Positions 19,055 to 28,895 are shown, counted from the first letter of the stretch. The stretch: DNA of 64,000 bases from Beijerinckiaceae bacterium (GCA_024304885.1 JALJOM010000003.1:66296-130295); one strand, 5' to 3'. Translations and numbers: made by a program. The notes: generated by a model not told the origin, from the letters alone.

Positions 19055-19373
19055 GCACCGCTCCTGATCGTGACCGTTTTCCGTCGGTCATCAATGCGCT
19101 ACAAGTTAAACGAATATGACGGATATGAACATAGGTCAGGCATGACAATCCACTTGCTCCGGCACGTGCCTGCCGCATTCGCACTCCTCAGGAAGCGGAT
19201 TGTGACAGATCGATCCCGGACGTGCGTCCCGAGAGGGCCCTCCGCGTGGGCCGGAGGACCGCGACGCACGCGGTAGCGGTGCCGAATGACGGCGAGGGAG
19301 CAGACGGTTTTTCTCGTGCGCGTCGAGGTCGCGCAGCGCGCGGCCGGCGGCTCGGGGCAGGAGGGCAACCAAG
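19055..19373. other. Divergent promoter region of the polysaccharide block
   Basis: These 319 bases separate the minus-strand polysaccharide unit from the plus-strand export permease. The part next to the minus-strand gene (about 19090-19150) is notably AT-rich for this genome (CTACAAGTTAAACGAATATG) and probably carries regulatory sites. No motif could be assigned with confidence and no gene is seen. Confidence 0.4.
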
Positions 19374-20165
19374 GTGCAAGCTCGAGCGCTCGCGCGTCCC
19401 GTCATGGCTCGGTGCCGGGTCGTCTACGCCCTCATGCTCCGCGACGCGAGGACCCGGTTGCTCGGCAACGGCCTCGGATTTCTCGGCCTCAGCGTCCTGT
19501 GGCCGCTCGTGCATATCGTCGCTCTACTGGTGATCAATATCTACGTCGGCCGCATGGTCCCGGTCGGCCACAGCATCGTCCTGTTTCTCGCGACCGGCCT
19601 CCTGCCCTTCATGACCTTCAGCTACATGTCACGCTGGATCATGCTCGGCTTCGTGATGAACAAGCCGCTTCTCGCCTTTCCGATCGTCTCCGTCACCGAC
19701 ATCCTCTTCGCTCGTGCGGTGCTCGAGGTCATCGGATCCTTCCTGATGGCTTTGTCGCTCGGCGTCGTCCTGGCGTTCCTGGAGGTGAATTTCGTTCCCT
19801 ACGACATCCCAGAGGCCTGCTACGCCTGGGGCGCCGTGATCCTGCTCGGGCTCGGCATGGGATGCTTGAATTCCGTCGTCGCCATGGCCTTCCACGGATG
19901 GCTGATCGGCTATGCGCTCGTCATCTTCGTCCTCTACGCGGCATCGGGCATCGTCTTCGTGCCCGATGTTCTTCCGGACCCCTATCGCTATTGGCTGAGC
20001 TTCAACCCTGTGCTTCATGCCGTCACCTGGATGCGCTCGGCCTATTATCCGGGCTACGGGACGATCGTCCTCGACAAGCTCTACCTTCTGGGCTGGGCGC
20101 TCTGCTCGATCTTCGCCGGGTTGTTGCTCGAGCGCGCCATACGCGGCCGCCTGCTGCAGGGATGA
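19374..20165 (+). CDS. ABC-2 type polysaccharide export permease
   Basis: The 263-residue integral membrane protein resembles KpsM/Wzm-type permeases, which move finished polysaccharide chains across the inner membrane with an ATPase partner. Six hydrophobic segments are visible. The N-terminal interfacial region (VYALMLRDARTRLLGNGLGF) and the C-terminal NPVLHAVTWMRSAYYPGY are characteristic of the family. The start is GTG; an ATG ten codons downstream (MARCRVV) is an alternative. No ATPase gene is present in the window, so the partner must be encoded elsewhere. Position next to the WbsX/RgpF protein suggests a role in the same glycan pathway. Confidence 0.83.
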   Translation: MQARALARPVMARCRVVYALMLRDARTRLLGNGLGFLGLSVLWPLVHIVALLVINIYVGRMVPVGHSIVLFLATGLLPFMTFSYMSRWIMLGFVMNKPLLAFPIVSVTDILFARAVLEVIGSFLMALSLGVVLAFLEVNFVPYDIPEACYAWGAVILLGLGMGCLNSVVAMAFHGWLIGYALVIFVLYAASGIVFVPDVLPDPYRYWLSFNPVLHAVTWMRSAYYPGYGTIVLDKLYLLGWALCSIFAGLLLERAIRGRLLQG

Positions 20166-20237
20166 GCCCGGGCAGTGCGACAGGGGCACTTCTACGGTTG
20201 CCTCGACCCCGGGGTTCGGGCTAAATTCCCGCGCGCT

Positions 20238-20315
20238 AGGAGTGTAGCTCAATTTGGTTAGAGCACCGGTCTCCAAAACCGGGGGTTGGGGGTTCGAGTC
20301 CCTCCTCTCCTGCCA
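20238..20315 (+). tRNA. tRNA-Trp (CCA anticodon)
   Basis: The acceptor stem pairs AGGAGTG with CTCTCCT (one T-T mismatch), followed by G and an encoded CCA. The D arm reads TAGCTCAATTTGGTTAGAGC. The anticodon stem-loop ACCGGTCTCCAAAACCGGG places CCA at the anticodon, and the T loop is GGTTCGAGTCC. The body is very close to bacterial tRNA-Trp. secE and nusG, which often follow this tRNA, are not here. Confidence 0.95.
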
Positions 20316-20513
20316 CTGAAATCAATAGATCAGACGAAATCTCAGACGCGTTTTCGACCGCAGCGGAACGGTCGCCTCGTTTCCGGTCGGCATTCGACGA
20401 AGGCGGCGGCTGCACCCTTCCGAGCCTCGCGGAGGTCGCGGCCGCGTCCCCTGCTCACGCGATCCCCTCGACGTCCCTCGTCGCCGAGTCTGCCGTAGTG
20501 CGGCGGCCCGACA

Positions 20514-20550
20514 AGAAAATCGCCCGCTCCGAGAGGCGTCGGCGGGCGAT
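20514..20550 (-). terminator. Rho-independent terminator candidate (minus strand)
   Basis: ATCGCCCGC (20519-20527) pairs with GCGGGCGAT (20542-20550). On the minus strand the stem is followed by TTTTCTTGT, as expected for an intrinsic terminator. It would stop transcription coming from the DsbA-like gene, though it is some 420 bases past that stop codon. Confidence 0.45.
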
Positions 20551-20840
20551 GCGAGGATGAATGCTCAGTGCGACGGTTGTCGCACACGAACCTTGCCCCG
20601 AACGTGCGCAAGGTCACGTCGTGCGATTCGACGAGGCCGTTGGAAGGTTCGCGGAGCCACCGCTCTCGAGCGCAGACCGCGACGTGGGGTGGTGGCCGCA
20701 GCGTCTCCTCTCGAAGTCCCTGTCGCGGCGGTCGTCGGACGGCTTCAGGAACGGGGCGGCGCGCACGTGCCCGAGGCTGCCGGATATCGAGAGGCTCTCG
20801 TCTTCGCGCCCCCGCACGAGCTCGCGTGCGACTTCGTCTC

Positions 20841-20941
20841 GAGCGGTCTGCGATCCGACCAAATCGGGAACCGGCTCTACGTCCTTGTTTTGTCACAATT
20901 TCACGACGCGAACTGGTATCCGGTTCGCTGCAAATTGCTCT
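20841..20941 (+). repeat. Family A repeat
   Basis: GAGCGGTCTGCGATCCGACC and AAATCGGGAACCGGCTCTAC form the 5' palindrome, followed by GTCCTTGTTTTGTCACAATT and TTCGCTGCAAATTGCTCT. It ends 34 bases from the stop codon of the DsbA-like gene. Confidence 0.82.
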
Positions 20942-20974
20942 GGCGTGGCAAGGGTCGCGCCGCGCCGACGCCCC

Positions 20975-21805
20975 TCAGCAGACCGCCTTGCCGCATTTGC
21001 GCGTGCTCTCGACCTTGGGCTGAAGCTCGCCGTAGCCGACCGCGCCGATCACGACCTCCTGCCCGACCACATAGGCCGGCGTGCCGTTGATCCCGAGCGA
21101 CTTGGCGAGGCGCTCCGATTCGTCGATGCCGACCATGGCCGCCGCCGCTTCGGCGTCCTTTCCGAGCTTGTCCATGTCCACGCCGAGCGCCTTGGCGGCT
21201 GCGAGCGCCTCCGCCTTGCCGACCTGTCCGCGCGTGGCCATGAGCTTTTGATGAAACTCCCAGAATTTCGGCCCGTCGAGCTGCAGCCGCACCGCATTGG
21301 CGACCCGAGCCGCGGCTTCCGAATTCTCCGAGAGGATCGGCAGGTCGCGAAGCACGACGCGCAGGTCCGGATTGTCCTTCATGAGCCTGGCGAGATCGCC
21401 GACGGCGCGCTTGCAGTAGCCGCAGTTGTAGTCGAAGAACTCGACCAGCGTGACCTTGCCGACGGGATTGCCGATGACCGCCTGGCTCGCGCCGTCGTAG
21501 AGCGTGCCCGCCGGATCCGCGACCACCTTCTCGCGGGCCTTGGCCTCGGCGACCTTGGCGCGCTCGTCGAGAACGCTCGCCGCCTCGCGCAGGACCTCGG
21601 GCTCGCGCAGAAGATAGGCCTTGATGATCGCCTCGATCTCGGTCTTTTGCGCGGGCGTGAACGACTCGGTCGCCGCCGGAACGACCGCCGCGCCGGCGGC
21701 GACGGCCGCCGCGAGGACGAGCCCGCAGGTATAGCCCAGGGCCCGCCGTGCCGCCCGGCCGGCTGCCGGCCGGTTCGATAGTTCTGTGCAAGCCCGCTTC
21801 ATCAT
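20975..21805 (-). CDS. DsbA/DsbG-like periplasmic thiol-disulphide protein
   Basis: The 276-residue product has a signal peptide or N-terminal anchor (ALGYTCGLVLAAAVAAGAAV), a helical linker of about 60 residues, and a DsbA-type thioredoxin fold. The active site is CGYC in EFFDYNCGYCKRA and the cis-proline loop is NGTPAYVVGQEV. The N-terminal helical region is like that of the alphaproteobacterial ScsC/DsbA group (Com1-like), which can act as isomerases through trimerisation. A C-terminal Cys pair (RKCGKAVC) is extra. Two adjacent Met codons are possible starts. It lies downstream of rne on the same strand, separated by about 280 bases. Confidence 0.87.
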   Translation of the reverse strand: MMKRACTELSNRPAAGRAARRALGYTCGLVLAAAVAAGAAVVPAATESFTPAQKTEIEAIIKAYLLREPEVLREAASVLDERAKVAEAKAREKVVADPAGTLYDGASQAVIGNPVGKVTLVEFFDYNCGYCKRAVGDLARLMKDNPDLRVVLRDLPILSENSEAAARVANAVRLQLDGPKFWEFHQKLMATRGQVGKAEALAAAKALGVDMDKLGKDAEAAAAMVGIDESERLAKSLGINGTPAYVVGQEVVIGAVGYGELQPKVESTRKCGKAVC

Positions 21806-22081
21806 TCCCAGTTCCCTGTCTTGGCTCGGTCGCGTTGCGCGCAAGATCGCGCCTGGAACGCGGAGAGCTTGCTCGTCGAGCGCCGCTGCACGGCACTTGA
21901 AGCATGATTTCTCGGTCGGCCGCGATCACTTTGTCGAGGCGGCGGGCCGATGGCCCGGCACGCGCCGCCGGCCACCGCGTCTCGGGCATCCGCCGCCTTC
22001 GAAGCCCGAGTCACGAAGTGAAGCAGGCTACGAAGGCGAAGAAGCGGATACGGCGATACGACCGACGTCCGGGGACCGCGA

Positions 22082-25000
22082 TCAGCTGCGCTGGCTCGCC
22101 TTGGCCCGCTGCCACCAGCCCGATCGCTTCGGACGTTCCTCGGCGCCACTATGGGACACAGGGGGCTCGGGCGCTGCGGGCGGGGGAACCCGGCTTTCCT
22201 CGGACGGTGTCGCCGCGGCTGCGGCATCCGGCAGCTCGGACCGCGTCGCACCTTTGCTCGAGCTGTCGTCTCCTTCCGGAGCGACGGGCTCGGGTTGCGC
22301 CTCCGGTGCGGCGGCGACCACCACCTCCTGCGGAGCCGGGGTGGTTTCGCGCGTACCGTCCAGCGCCTCGGAACCGGCGGGGCCGGCGACAGCGAGGCTC
22401 GTGTCCTCTGCGGCCCCGAGCTGCTCCTCGGCCATGCGTGCCTTGGTCGTGCGGCGCCCGCGCCGCGCTCGTGTCGGGCGTCGCGGCGCCTCACCGGCCT
22501 CGGGTTCCGGGCCCGCGACTGCCGGCTCGGCCTCTGCGTCCGCCGTCGCCTCCCCGTCGGGACGGGCCTCCGGCACGGGCGCGCCGGCGATCTCGTGCCG
22601 CGACCGAGCGCTGCGCCGAGATCTGCGGCGCTCGCCGGTATCGGCGATCTCCGGCGCTGCGGCTGCGGCCTCTGGCTCCGTGACGAGGAGCGGTAGCTCC
22701 AGCTCCGGTTCCGGCTCGCCGCGAGGCGCGGTCGCGGCCTGCGCCTCGAGGCCTCCGAACCTTGCGATGGCGCCCAAGGCATCGTCCGGGGGCTGCGGCG
22801 CATTCGCGGCAATCCCCGAGACCTCGCGGTCGCCCCCGCGCCCCCGGCGCCGCCGACGCCTGCGCCGCCCACGCCCCTCGGCCTCGGACTCGGCTTCGGG
22901 CTCGCGGCCGGTCTCGGAGCCGACGAGCTCCTCGGCTTCGTCGGCGCCGGCCTCGATCTCCGTATCCTGAAGGAAATCGTCGCGCATCGGTTCGGCCGCG
23001 CCGTTCCCACCGAGCATGATCGGACCCGGCACGACCGGTGCCGGCTCGGCGATGCCCGATGCGAGCTCCCCGCGCTCCAGCGCATAATAGGTCGGCCCGG
23101 TCAGGCTCTCGTCGACCTCGATCGTGATCGCGACACCGAAGCGGGCCTCGAGGTTGCGCAGATGCCCACGCTTCTGGTTGAGGATATAGAGCGCGACATG
23201 GGTCCGCGCCTTGACGGTGATGTCGTAGCTCGCGTTCTTGATCAAGGCATCCTCGAGCACGCGCAGGATGTGCAGGGCGATCGAGGCCGTGGATCTCAGC
23301 GTTCCGGAACCGGCGCAATGCGGGCAGACGATCGTCGAGGCCTCGAGCACGCCGCTGCGGATCCTCTGGCGCGACATTTCCAGAAGGCCGAAATGCGAGA
23401 TCGTGCCGACCTGGATTCGTGCCCGGTCGTTCTTCAGCGCATCCTTCAAGCGGCGTTCGACGGCGCGATTGTTGCGGGATTCCTCCATGTCGATGAGGTC
23501 GAGGACGATCAGCCCCGCGAGGTCGCGCAAGCGCAGCTGCCGCGCGATCTCGTCGACGGCCTCGAGATTGGTGCGGAGCGCCGTGTCCTCGATATTGTGC
23601 TCGCGGGTCGAGCGGCCGGAATTGACGTCGATCGCGACCAGGGCCTCGGTCTGGTTGATGACGATATAGCCGCCCGACTTGAGGGTGACCTGGCTGGAGA
23701 ACATCGCGTCGAGCTGGGTCTCGACGCCCTGCTTGGCGAACAGGGGTTGCGGGTCGCGGTAGGGCTGGACGTTCTTGGCATGGCTCGGCATGAGGAGCCG
23801 CATGAACTCCTTCGCCTCGCGGTAGCCGTCGTCGCCGGCGACGACGACCTCGTCGATATCCTTGTTGTAGAGGTCGCGGATGGCTCGCTTGATCAGCGAT
23901 CCTTCCTCGTAGACGAGGGTCGGCGCGGTCGATCGCAAGGTCGTCTCGCGAACCGTCTCCCACATGCGGAGCAGATACTCGAAGTCGCGCTTGACCTCCG
24001 CCTTGGTTCGCGCCGCTCCCGCGGTGCGTAGGATGACGCCCATGCCCTCCGGGACCTCGAGGTCCTGGACGATCGACTTCAGCCTTTGCCGGTCGGTGGC
24101 ATCGGTGATCTTGCGCGAGATTCCGCCGCCGCGCGCCGTGTTCGGCATCAGGACCGAATAGCGGCCGGCGAGCGAGAGATAGGTGGTCAGCGCCGCGCCC
24201 TTGTTGCCGCGCTCCTCCTTCACGACCTGGACGAGCAGGATCTGGCGCCGCTTGATCACCTCTTGAATCTTGTATTGCTTGCGATAGCGATGGCGATGCG
24301 CGGGCACCTCCTCCATCGCGTCGCCGCCGAGCTGCACGACCTCGTCGGTCTCGTCCTCGCTCGCGGCCTCGGGACGGCTCTCCTCCGGCCAGGCCTCGGC
24401 GGGCTCGCCCGTCTCGGACCGCAGCGACCGCGAGGCCGCAGGCGCAACCGCCTCGTCGCCCTCGCCGAGGTCCGGCCATTCCGGCGAGCTCGGCTCGATC
24501 GCGGGCGCACCGGCGCGCGCTTCGAGGGTGTCTTCGTCGCCATCGTCCACGACGGATTCGAGGTGCGCGACGGCCTCGCCGGCCGGCTCGCCGACATCGG
24601 CGGGAACACCCGCGCCGAAGCTTTCGACGTCGGCATCGGCCTCCGCCATGGCTTCGACCGCCGCCGGCGCGTCGAGATCACGGCTCGTCGGCTCGAGGTC
24701 GCCGTCCCGGCCGCTCCCCGCGGCGGCTTGCTCCGGGGAAGCCTCGGGGACCTCGCCGACGACGGCATCCCCGCGTGACTGCTCGTCGCTGCGGCGGCGG
24801 TCGGCACGGCGCTGCTGGGTGCGGTCGCCGTGGCGAAACCGCCGGCTGCGCCGCTGCGATCTCTGCTCGTCCTCGTCCTCGTCGCGCTGCGCCCGGGCCT
24901 CGTCCTCGATCAGGGCCTGCCGGTCCATGACGGGGATCTGGTAGTAGTCGGGATGAATCTCGGGGAAGGCGAGGAAGCCGTGCCTGTTGCCGCCGTAATC

Positions 25001-25177
25001 GACGAAGGCCGCCTGGAGGGACGGTTCGACGCGGGTGACCTTGGCGAGATAGATGTTACCGCGAAGCTGCTTCTTGTCCGCGGACTCGAAGTCGAATTCC
25101 TCGACACGGTTGCCGCGCAGGACGACGACCCGGGTTTCCTCCGGGTGCGACGCATCGATGAGCATTTTGTTGGGCAT
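22082..25177 (-). CDS. rne: Ribonuclease E
   Basis: RNase E is the central endonuclease of mRNA decay and rRNA/tRNA processing. The 1031-residue product starts MPNKMLIDASHPEETRVVVL. Its S1 domain (about residues 35-340) is split by a charged insertion of some 200 residues rich in Arg, Glu and Asp, as in other alphaproteobacteria. The DNase I-like catalytic part shows AIDVNSGRSTREHNIEDTA and LIVLDLIDME (the two catalytic Asp), and the zinc-link is CPHCAGSG. The C-terminal 350 residues are disordered and contain Arg-rich patches (GRRRRRRRR), the expected scaffold for the degradosome. A Met four codons downstream (MLIDASH) is an alternative start. The amidase gene is divergent, a conserved arrangement. 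Confidence 0.95.
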   Translation of the reverse strand: MPNKMLIDASHPEETRVVVLRGNRVEEFDFESADKKQLRGNIYLAKVTRVEPSLQAAFVDYGGNRHGFLAFPEIHPDYYQIPVMDRQALIEDEARAQRDEDEDEQRSQRRSRRFRHGDRTQQRRADRRRSDEQSRGDAVVGEVPEASPEQAAAGSGRDGDLEPTSRDLDAPAAVEAMAEADADVESFGAGVPADVGEPAGEAVAHLESVVDDGDEDTLEARAGAPAIEPSSPEWPDLGEGDEAVAPAASRSLRSETGEPAEAWPEESRPEAASEDETDEVVQLGGDAMEEVPAHRHRYRKQYKIQEVIKRRQILLVQVVKEERGNKGAALTTYLSLAGRYSVLMPNTARGGGISRKITDATDRQRLKSIVQDLEVPEGMGVILRTAGAARTKAEVKRDFEYLLRMWETVRETTLRSTAPTLVYEEGSLIKRAIRDLYNKDIDEVVVAGDDGYREAKEFMRLLMPSHAKNVQPYRDPQPLFAKQGVETQLDAMFSSQVTLKSGGYIVINQTEALVAIDVNSGRSTREHNIEDTALRTNLEAVDEIARQLRLRDLAGLIVLDLIDMEESRNNRAVERRLKDALKNDRARIQVGTISHFGLLEMSRQRIRSGVLEASTIVCPHCAGSGTLRSTASIALHILRVLEDALIKNASYDITVKARTHVALYILNQKRGHLRNLEARFGVAITIEVDESLTGPTYYALERGELASGIAEPAPVVPGPIMLGGNGAAEPMRDDFLQDTEIEAGADEAEELVGSETGREPEAESEAEGRGRRRRRRRRGRGGDREVSGIAANAPQPPDDALGAIARFGGLEAQAATAPRGEPEPELELPLLVTEPEAAAAAPEIADTGERRRSRRSARSRHEIAGAPVPEARPDGEATADAEAEPAVAGPEPEAGEAPRRPTRARRGRRTTKARMAEEQLGAAEDTSLAVAGPAGSEALDGTRETTPAPQEVVVAAAPEAQPEPVAPEGDDSSSKGATRSELPDAAAAATPSEESRVPPPAAPEPPVSHSGAEERPKRSGWWQRAKASQRS

Positions 25178-26614
25178 GTGTGACTCGTCTCGACCCGGCA
25201 TGCGCTGCGACGCCGTCCCCGAATGCTCGCGAGAGCTGCGGACGGAGCGGGCGCGACCGAAGCCTGCGCGCACCAAGGGTCAGTGGTGAGAAGATTGGTC
25301 GAAAGGCCGTGCATTCCGGCCGGTGAAAGACGCGTGGGCGAGAGCTGCGAGAGGCCAGGCTCGGCGTGGGACGGCTCGAGACCGAAACGCGGGTGTTCCG
25401 CGCCTGACTGCAGCGGCGCGCTCGGATCGCGAGAGCCGGAGAACCGGCGAGGACGCCCGTCCGGCCGCGCGTGCGGGTAGCAAATTGAGCACCGTGCTTG
25501 ACGGTCCATGCCGGACGCGTCGAACTGAATGCCATGTCGACGTTACCTGAGTACTCGATTCCTACGCGATACCTGGAGCGGCTTCCGATCCGGCTGAATC
25601 GGAAACCGGCTCTACATTCTTGTTTTGTCGCAATTTCGCGCCGCGAACTGGAGTCCACTTCGCTGGAAATTGCTGTAATCGAAGCTCCCTCGGCGCAGCG
25701 ACGCCCTCGGGCGTCTTGCAAGCTCCGGCCGAACCACGGGATTCGGGGCACACGTCACCGGTCCGACGATCGGTGACCTCCGGCTCCATCCTGCATGCGG
25801 GCATCTTTGCGGCGGCGGAAGGTCCTGCCTCTCGCGGCTCGCCCGAGCGAGCCCTGCGTGAGGGATGATCGGACCCAACCGAAAAACCCGATGGCCAATC
25901 GAGGCAAACCCGAGGGGTGCCAGCATGAATACCCTCCCATATCGTGCTTGTCTCGCGCTTGGCAAGTGTTTCCATGACCTGTGCCTGTGCCGTACCTCGA
26001 TTTTCCCGCCTTTTCCGAGCGCGATATACGGCGCAGCTCCACAATGATCCTGCGGCCGGTGCCTCGGGTCTCGGACGCGCTCGGATTCGACCGGGACGGC
26101 ATGCGATCCCGCGTTCTCGCCCTCTCGACTGCTGGAAATCGGAAGTCGGCCCCGGTTCCGCGCCGGAGACCCGCGGCCGGGCGCGGTTCCCGATCGGGTG
26201 GGAACGGGTCCGCCCGTGCGATGCGGCACCGACGGACCCGGTCCGGCGCGGCGAGCGGAGGGAGGGGGCCGCCCGCCGGGCCGAAAGCTTCGCGCTGGTT
26301 CGACCACGAACGTGCACCTTGGCGCGGAGGCCGGATGTGCGCCTGCGCACACCACCGACCGGCATGCCGGAGGTCGCCGCGAGCCACCGATGCCGGCGAA
26401 GATCGCTCGCGATGCGCGAGGCCTTCGCGATTTCGTCGGGCACGACATATTCGTAAACTTTTATCATATAGGCTCTGCGATATTTTTCCTCGCGCGAGAT
26501 CGTTTCGCCGAGGCTGGCACCGCGTCTCGCAGACTCGCGGAATTCTGATTGATTAGCAATATGGTCATTGATCCTTAGTCGCAGCGAATCTCGGTCGAGG
26601 GTGGAGCGGACGCC
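25178..26614. other. Long rne-amiC intergenic region
   Basis: This 1.4-kb divergent region holds the rne leader, where autoregulation by RNase E on its own 5' UTR would be expected, and a family A repeat at 25576-25674. An AT-rich patch occurs at about 26450-26580 before amiC. A low-G+C open frame on the minus strand begins at 26467 (MIKVYEYVVPDEIAKASRIA) but soon degenerates into shadow sequence, so I do not call it a gene. Confidence 0.5.
25576..25674 (+). repeat. Family A repeat, near-consensus copy
   Basis: GAGCGGCTTCCGATCCGGCT facing AATCGGAAACCGGCTC, then TACATTCTTGTTTTGTCGCA, ending CTTCGCTGGAAATTGCT. It is almost identical to the copy at 3564-3662. Confidence 0.85.
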
Positions 26615-27982
26615 ATGTCGAAAAGGGTCGGGTTCTCGTCGCCTGTCACGCGTCTCGCGCGGGGGCTCGGCTTGGCCGTCGCGGTCCTGCTCGCGTCCGG
26701 GCTGCATGCGCAGGAGGCTGTGCCCGCGGTGCGCGCCGGCGCCGATGCACGTCTCGTCGCGAGCTCCGTAGAGCTCGAGCAATTCGACGACCGGGCTCGG
26801 CTGGTGCTCGACCTCTCCTCGGCCGTGGATGCTTCTGCGTTCCTGCTTTCCGACCCCGATCGCGCGATCATCGATCTTCCCGAGATCGATTTCGCGGTGC
26901 CGCCTCCCACGGCGACGCCTCGGCCGCGATCCCGCCGTCGCGGCCTGGACCGGGCCAAGCCCGTGGGCCTCGTCGCCTCCTACCGGTTCGGTCGCCTCGG
27001 ACCCGGACGCTCGCGCGTGATCCTGAATCTCTCGGCGCCGGCACGGATCCAGCGCGCCGCTTGCGAGCCGGGGGGCGCCGGCCGCGGCTCGCGCCTCGTC
27101 GTCGAGCTGGCGAGAACCGATCCGGCGAGCTTTCGAGCCGCCGTGCAAGCTGCCCGCGCGACCATGGTCGGGGCTTGGACCGGGACGAGGACCAGCCCGC
27201 GGCCGGGCACGGACCAGAGCCCGGCCGCGCCATCCGGCAAGCCCGTCGTCGTGATCGATCCGGGCCATGGCGGAATCGACAGCGGCGCCATCGTCAACGG
27301 ATCGGTCGAGAAGGAGCTCGTGCTCGGCTTCGCCAAGTCGGTCGCGAGCAAGCTCGAGGCCGACGGAAGGCTCGCGGTCGTCCTCACCCGCCAGGACGAC
27401 ACCTTCGTTCCGCTGGCCGAGCGGGTTCGGCTCGCGCGCGAAAGCGGAGCCTTGCTCTTCGTCTCGATCCATGCCGACACCCTGGCCGAGGCGACCGACG
27501 TCGCGGGCGCGACCGTCTACACGGTGTCGGAACGTGCCTCCGATGCCACCGCGGCGCGTCTCGCCGAGAAGGAGAACAGCGCCGACGCCGCCGCCGGGCT
27601 CGACCAGCGGCCGGAGGCGAGCGAGGTCTCCACCATCTTACAGGATCTGACCCGGCGCGAGACGCGAGCCTTGAGCCACGTGTTCGCGCGAACGCTGCTG
27701 ACCTATTGGAAGGTCGCCGGGCGGCTGAACAAGAACCCGCAGCGCTCGGCGGGCTTCCTGGTCCTGAAGGCGCCGGACGTGCCTTCGGTTCTGCTCGAGC
27801 TCGGCTATCTCACGAACCGGAGGGACGACCAGGCCCTGTCCTCGTCGGAATGGCGCGACGCGACAGCGACCCGGGTCGCCGAGGCGATCACCGCATTTCT
27901 CGTCGCGCGGGAGAGCTCCGTCGCTTCGACCGCGCCGTCCCGCGGCGGCGCCGAGGAGGCCCCGATCGGCGCCAAGCCGTAA
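26615..27982 (+). CDS. amiC: N-acetylmuramoyl-L-alanine amidase, AmiC type
   Basis: It cleaves the amide bond between MurNAc and the stem peptide in the periplasm and so helps separate daughter cells. The 455-residue product has a signal peptide (residues 1-33, cleavage near LHAQ), an AMIN domain (about 45-170) that targets the septum or cell wall, and an Amidase_3 zinc hydrolase domain (about 215-435). The catalytic motifs are VIDPGHGGIDSGAI, SVEKELVLGFA, FVSIHAD and VLLELGYLTNR. An insertion between the second and third motifs resembles the regulatory helix that blocks the active site in septal amidases. Divergent from rne. Confidence 0.93.
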   Translation: MSKRVGFSSPVTRLARGLGLAVAVLLASGLHAQEAVPAVRAGADARLVASSVELEQFDDRARLVLDLSSAVDASAFLLSDPDRAIIDLPEIDFAVPPPTATPRPRSRRRGLDRAKPVGLVASYRFGRLGPGRSRVILNLSAPARIQRAACEPGGAGRGSRLVVELARTDPASFRAAVQAARATMVGAWTGTRTSPRPGTDQSPAAPSGKPVVVIDPGHGGIDSGAIVNGSVEKELVLGFAKSVASKLEADGRLAVVLTRQDDTFVPLAERVRLARESGALLFVSIHADTLAEATDVAGATVYTVSERASDATAARLAEKENSADAAAGLDQRPEASEVSTILQDLTRRETRALSHVFARTLLTYWKVAGRLNKNPQRSAGFLVLKAPDVPSVLLELGYLTNRRDDQALSSSEWRDATATRVAEAITAFLVARESSVASTAPSRGGAEEAPIGAKP

Positions 27983-27991
27983 CCCCCGGCC

Positions 27992-28018
27992 CGACCGCGG
28001 AGCGCTCGCCTGCGGTCG
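27992..28018. terminator. Hairpin between convergent genes
   Basis: CGACCGC pairs with GCGGTCG across a 13-base loop, in the 61-base space between the 3' ends of amiC and the convergent PmoD-like gene. There is no T tract, so it may only act as a weak bidirectional terminator. Confidence 0.35.
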
Positions 28019-28043
28019 CCACCAAGGGGGGAGGCCGATGGCG

Positions 28044-28628
28044 TCAGCCGCTCGTCGGCTGCGGCTTCCTGCGGCGCTCGCCGCGGAAATAGAAGAAGGC
28101 GGCCACGGCGAGCACGAGGACGGCCCCGACCGGAACATAGACCCATTTCTCGACCCCGCTCGAGATGGTCATGACATGCGTCGCCGCCATTTCCATCGGA
28201 CCGTCCCTGAGGGTGACGAGGAGCGCATATTGGCCGGGAGAGGCGAGATCTACCGCGAATGTGGTGACCCCGGTCGGATAGCGCTGCGGCGGGAGATGCG
28301 CGAGCGTGACGGGATCGGGCGTGGTGCCGTCGCCCGTCACGAGCTTGATCTCGGTCGTCATGTCGCGAATTTCCGGCGACACGGCATCGAGTGTGATCGA
28401 GATCCTCCCGGTCCCGGGGATCTCCGCGCAGAGCTCCTCGAGGACGCCGCTCGAGGGATGGTAGGCGGCGACATGCATCTCGTGCATGCCGCCGACCATC
28501 AGCGGGCACGTATTGTTGGGGTTGCCATGATGCTCGTGGCCGGAGCCCTGGGCTTGCGCCTGTCCCACGAGCAACAGAGCCGAAAGCATCGCCATCGAAC
28601 CGATCGATCGGAATTCAGCTAGCCGCAC
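28044..28628 (-). CDS. Membrane-anchored periplasmic protein divergent from pmoC (possible PmoD/AmoD-type)
   Basis: The 194-residue product has a signal peptide (MLSALLLVGQAQAQ), then GHEHHGNPNN, a periplasmic domain of about 130 residues, and one C-terminal membrane helix (VYVPVGAVLVLAVAAFF) with a short basic tail. The domain begins TCPLMVGGMHEMHVAAYHP and continues ELCAEIPGTG, ITLDAV and IRDMTTEI. The same pattern occurs in the protein after pmoB, so the two are paralogues. The Met/His/Cys-rich start suggests copper binding. Membrane-anchored PmoD/AmoD proteins of similar layout accompany pmo and amo operons, and this could be a member, but I cannot confirm it from sequence alone. The GTG start is favoured by a GGAGGA site five bases away. 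Confidence 0.65.
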   Translation of the reverse strand: MRLAEFRSIGSMAMLSALLLVGQAQAQGSGHEHHGNPNNTCPLMVGGMHEMHVAAYHPSSGVLEELCAEIPGTGRISITLDAVSPEIRDMTTEIKLVTGDGTTPDPVTLAHLPPQRYPTGVTTFAVDLASPGQYALLVTLRDGPMEMAATHVMTISSGVEKWVYVPVGAVLVLAVAAFFYFRGERRRKPQPTSG

Positions 28629-28638
28629 CTCATCCTCC
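28629..28638 (-). promoter_or_regulatory. Ribosome binding site fixing a GTG start
   Basis: GGAGGATGAG lies directly before the GTG at 28628. No comparable site precedes the in-frame ATG codons 11 and 13 codons further in. This supports the longer signal peptide (MRLAEFRSIGSMAM). Confidence 0.6.
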
Positions 28639-28895
28639 ACGAGAAGCCTGTCCCGCCGGGATCCCGAATCCCGGTCGCCTCGATCCGGCGTGAAGCGGAC
28701 GCCGAGGCGTGTCCCCTCCGCCGGGAAGCGCCGCAATCTGCCATCTCGGGACGGGCTCGGCAATCATTGCGATCGGCAGGGTCTCGGGGTCCGTCTCGGG
28801 ACCGGCGCCGGCCCGGTCCTGCCCGCGTCGGCGCGACGACAGGACTGGACAAAACCTACCCGTTCGGGCGAGAGGCGACCCCACCTGACCGAATA

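Larger units (their letters stand above)
20316..20974. other. Gene-free stretch with a hairpin and a family A repeat
   Basis: I see no convincing gene in this 660-base stretch. Short open frames on both strands look like G+C-driven shadows. It contains the hairpin at 20514-20550 and a family A repeat at 20841-20941. Confidence 0.5.

Noticed and set aside
25562-27472. 636-residue minus-strand frame across the amiC start
   Set aside because: Half is antisense to amiC and the rest runs through a family A repeat; composition is not protein-like.
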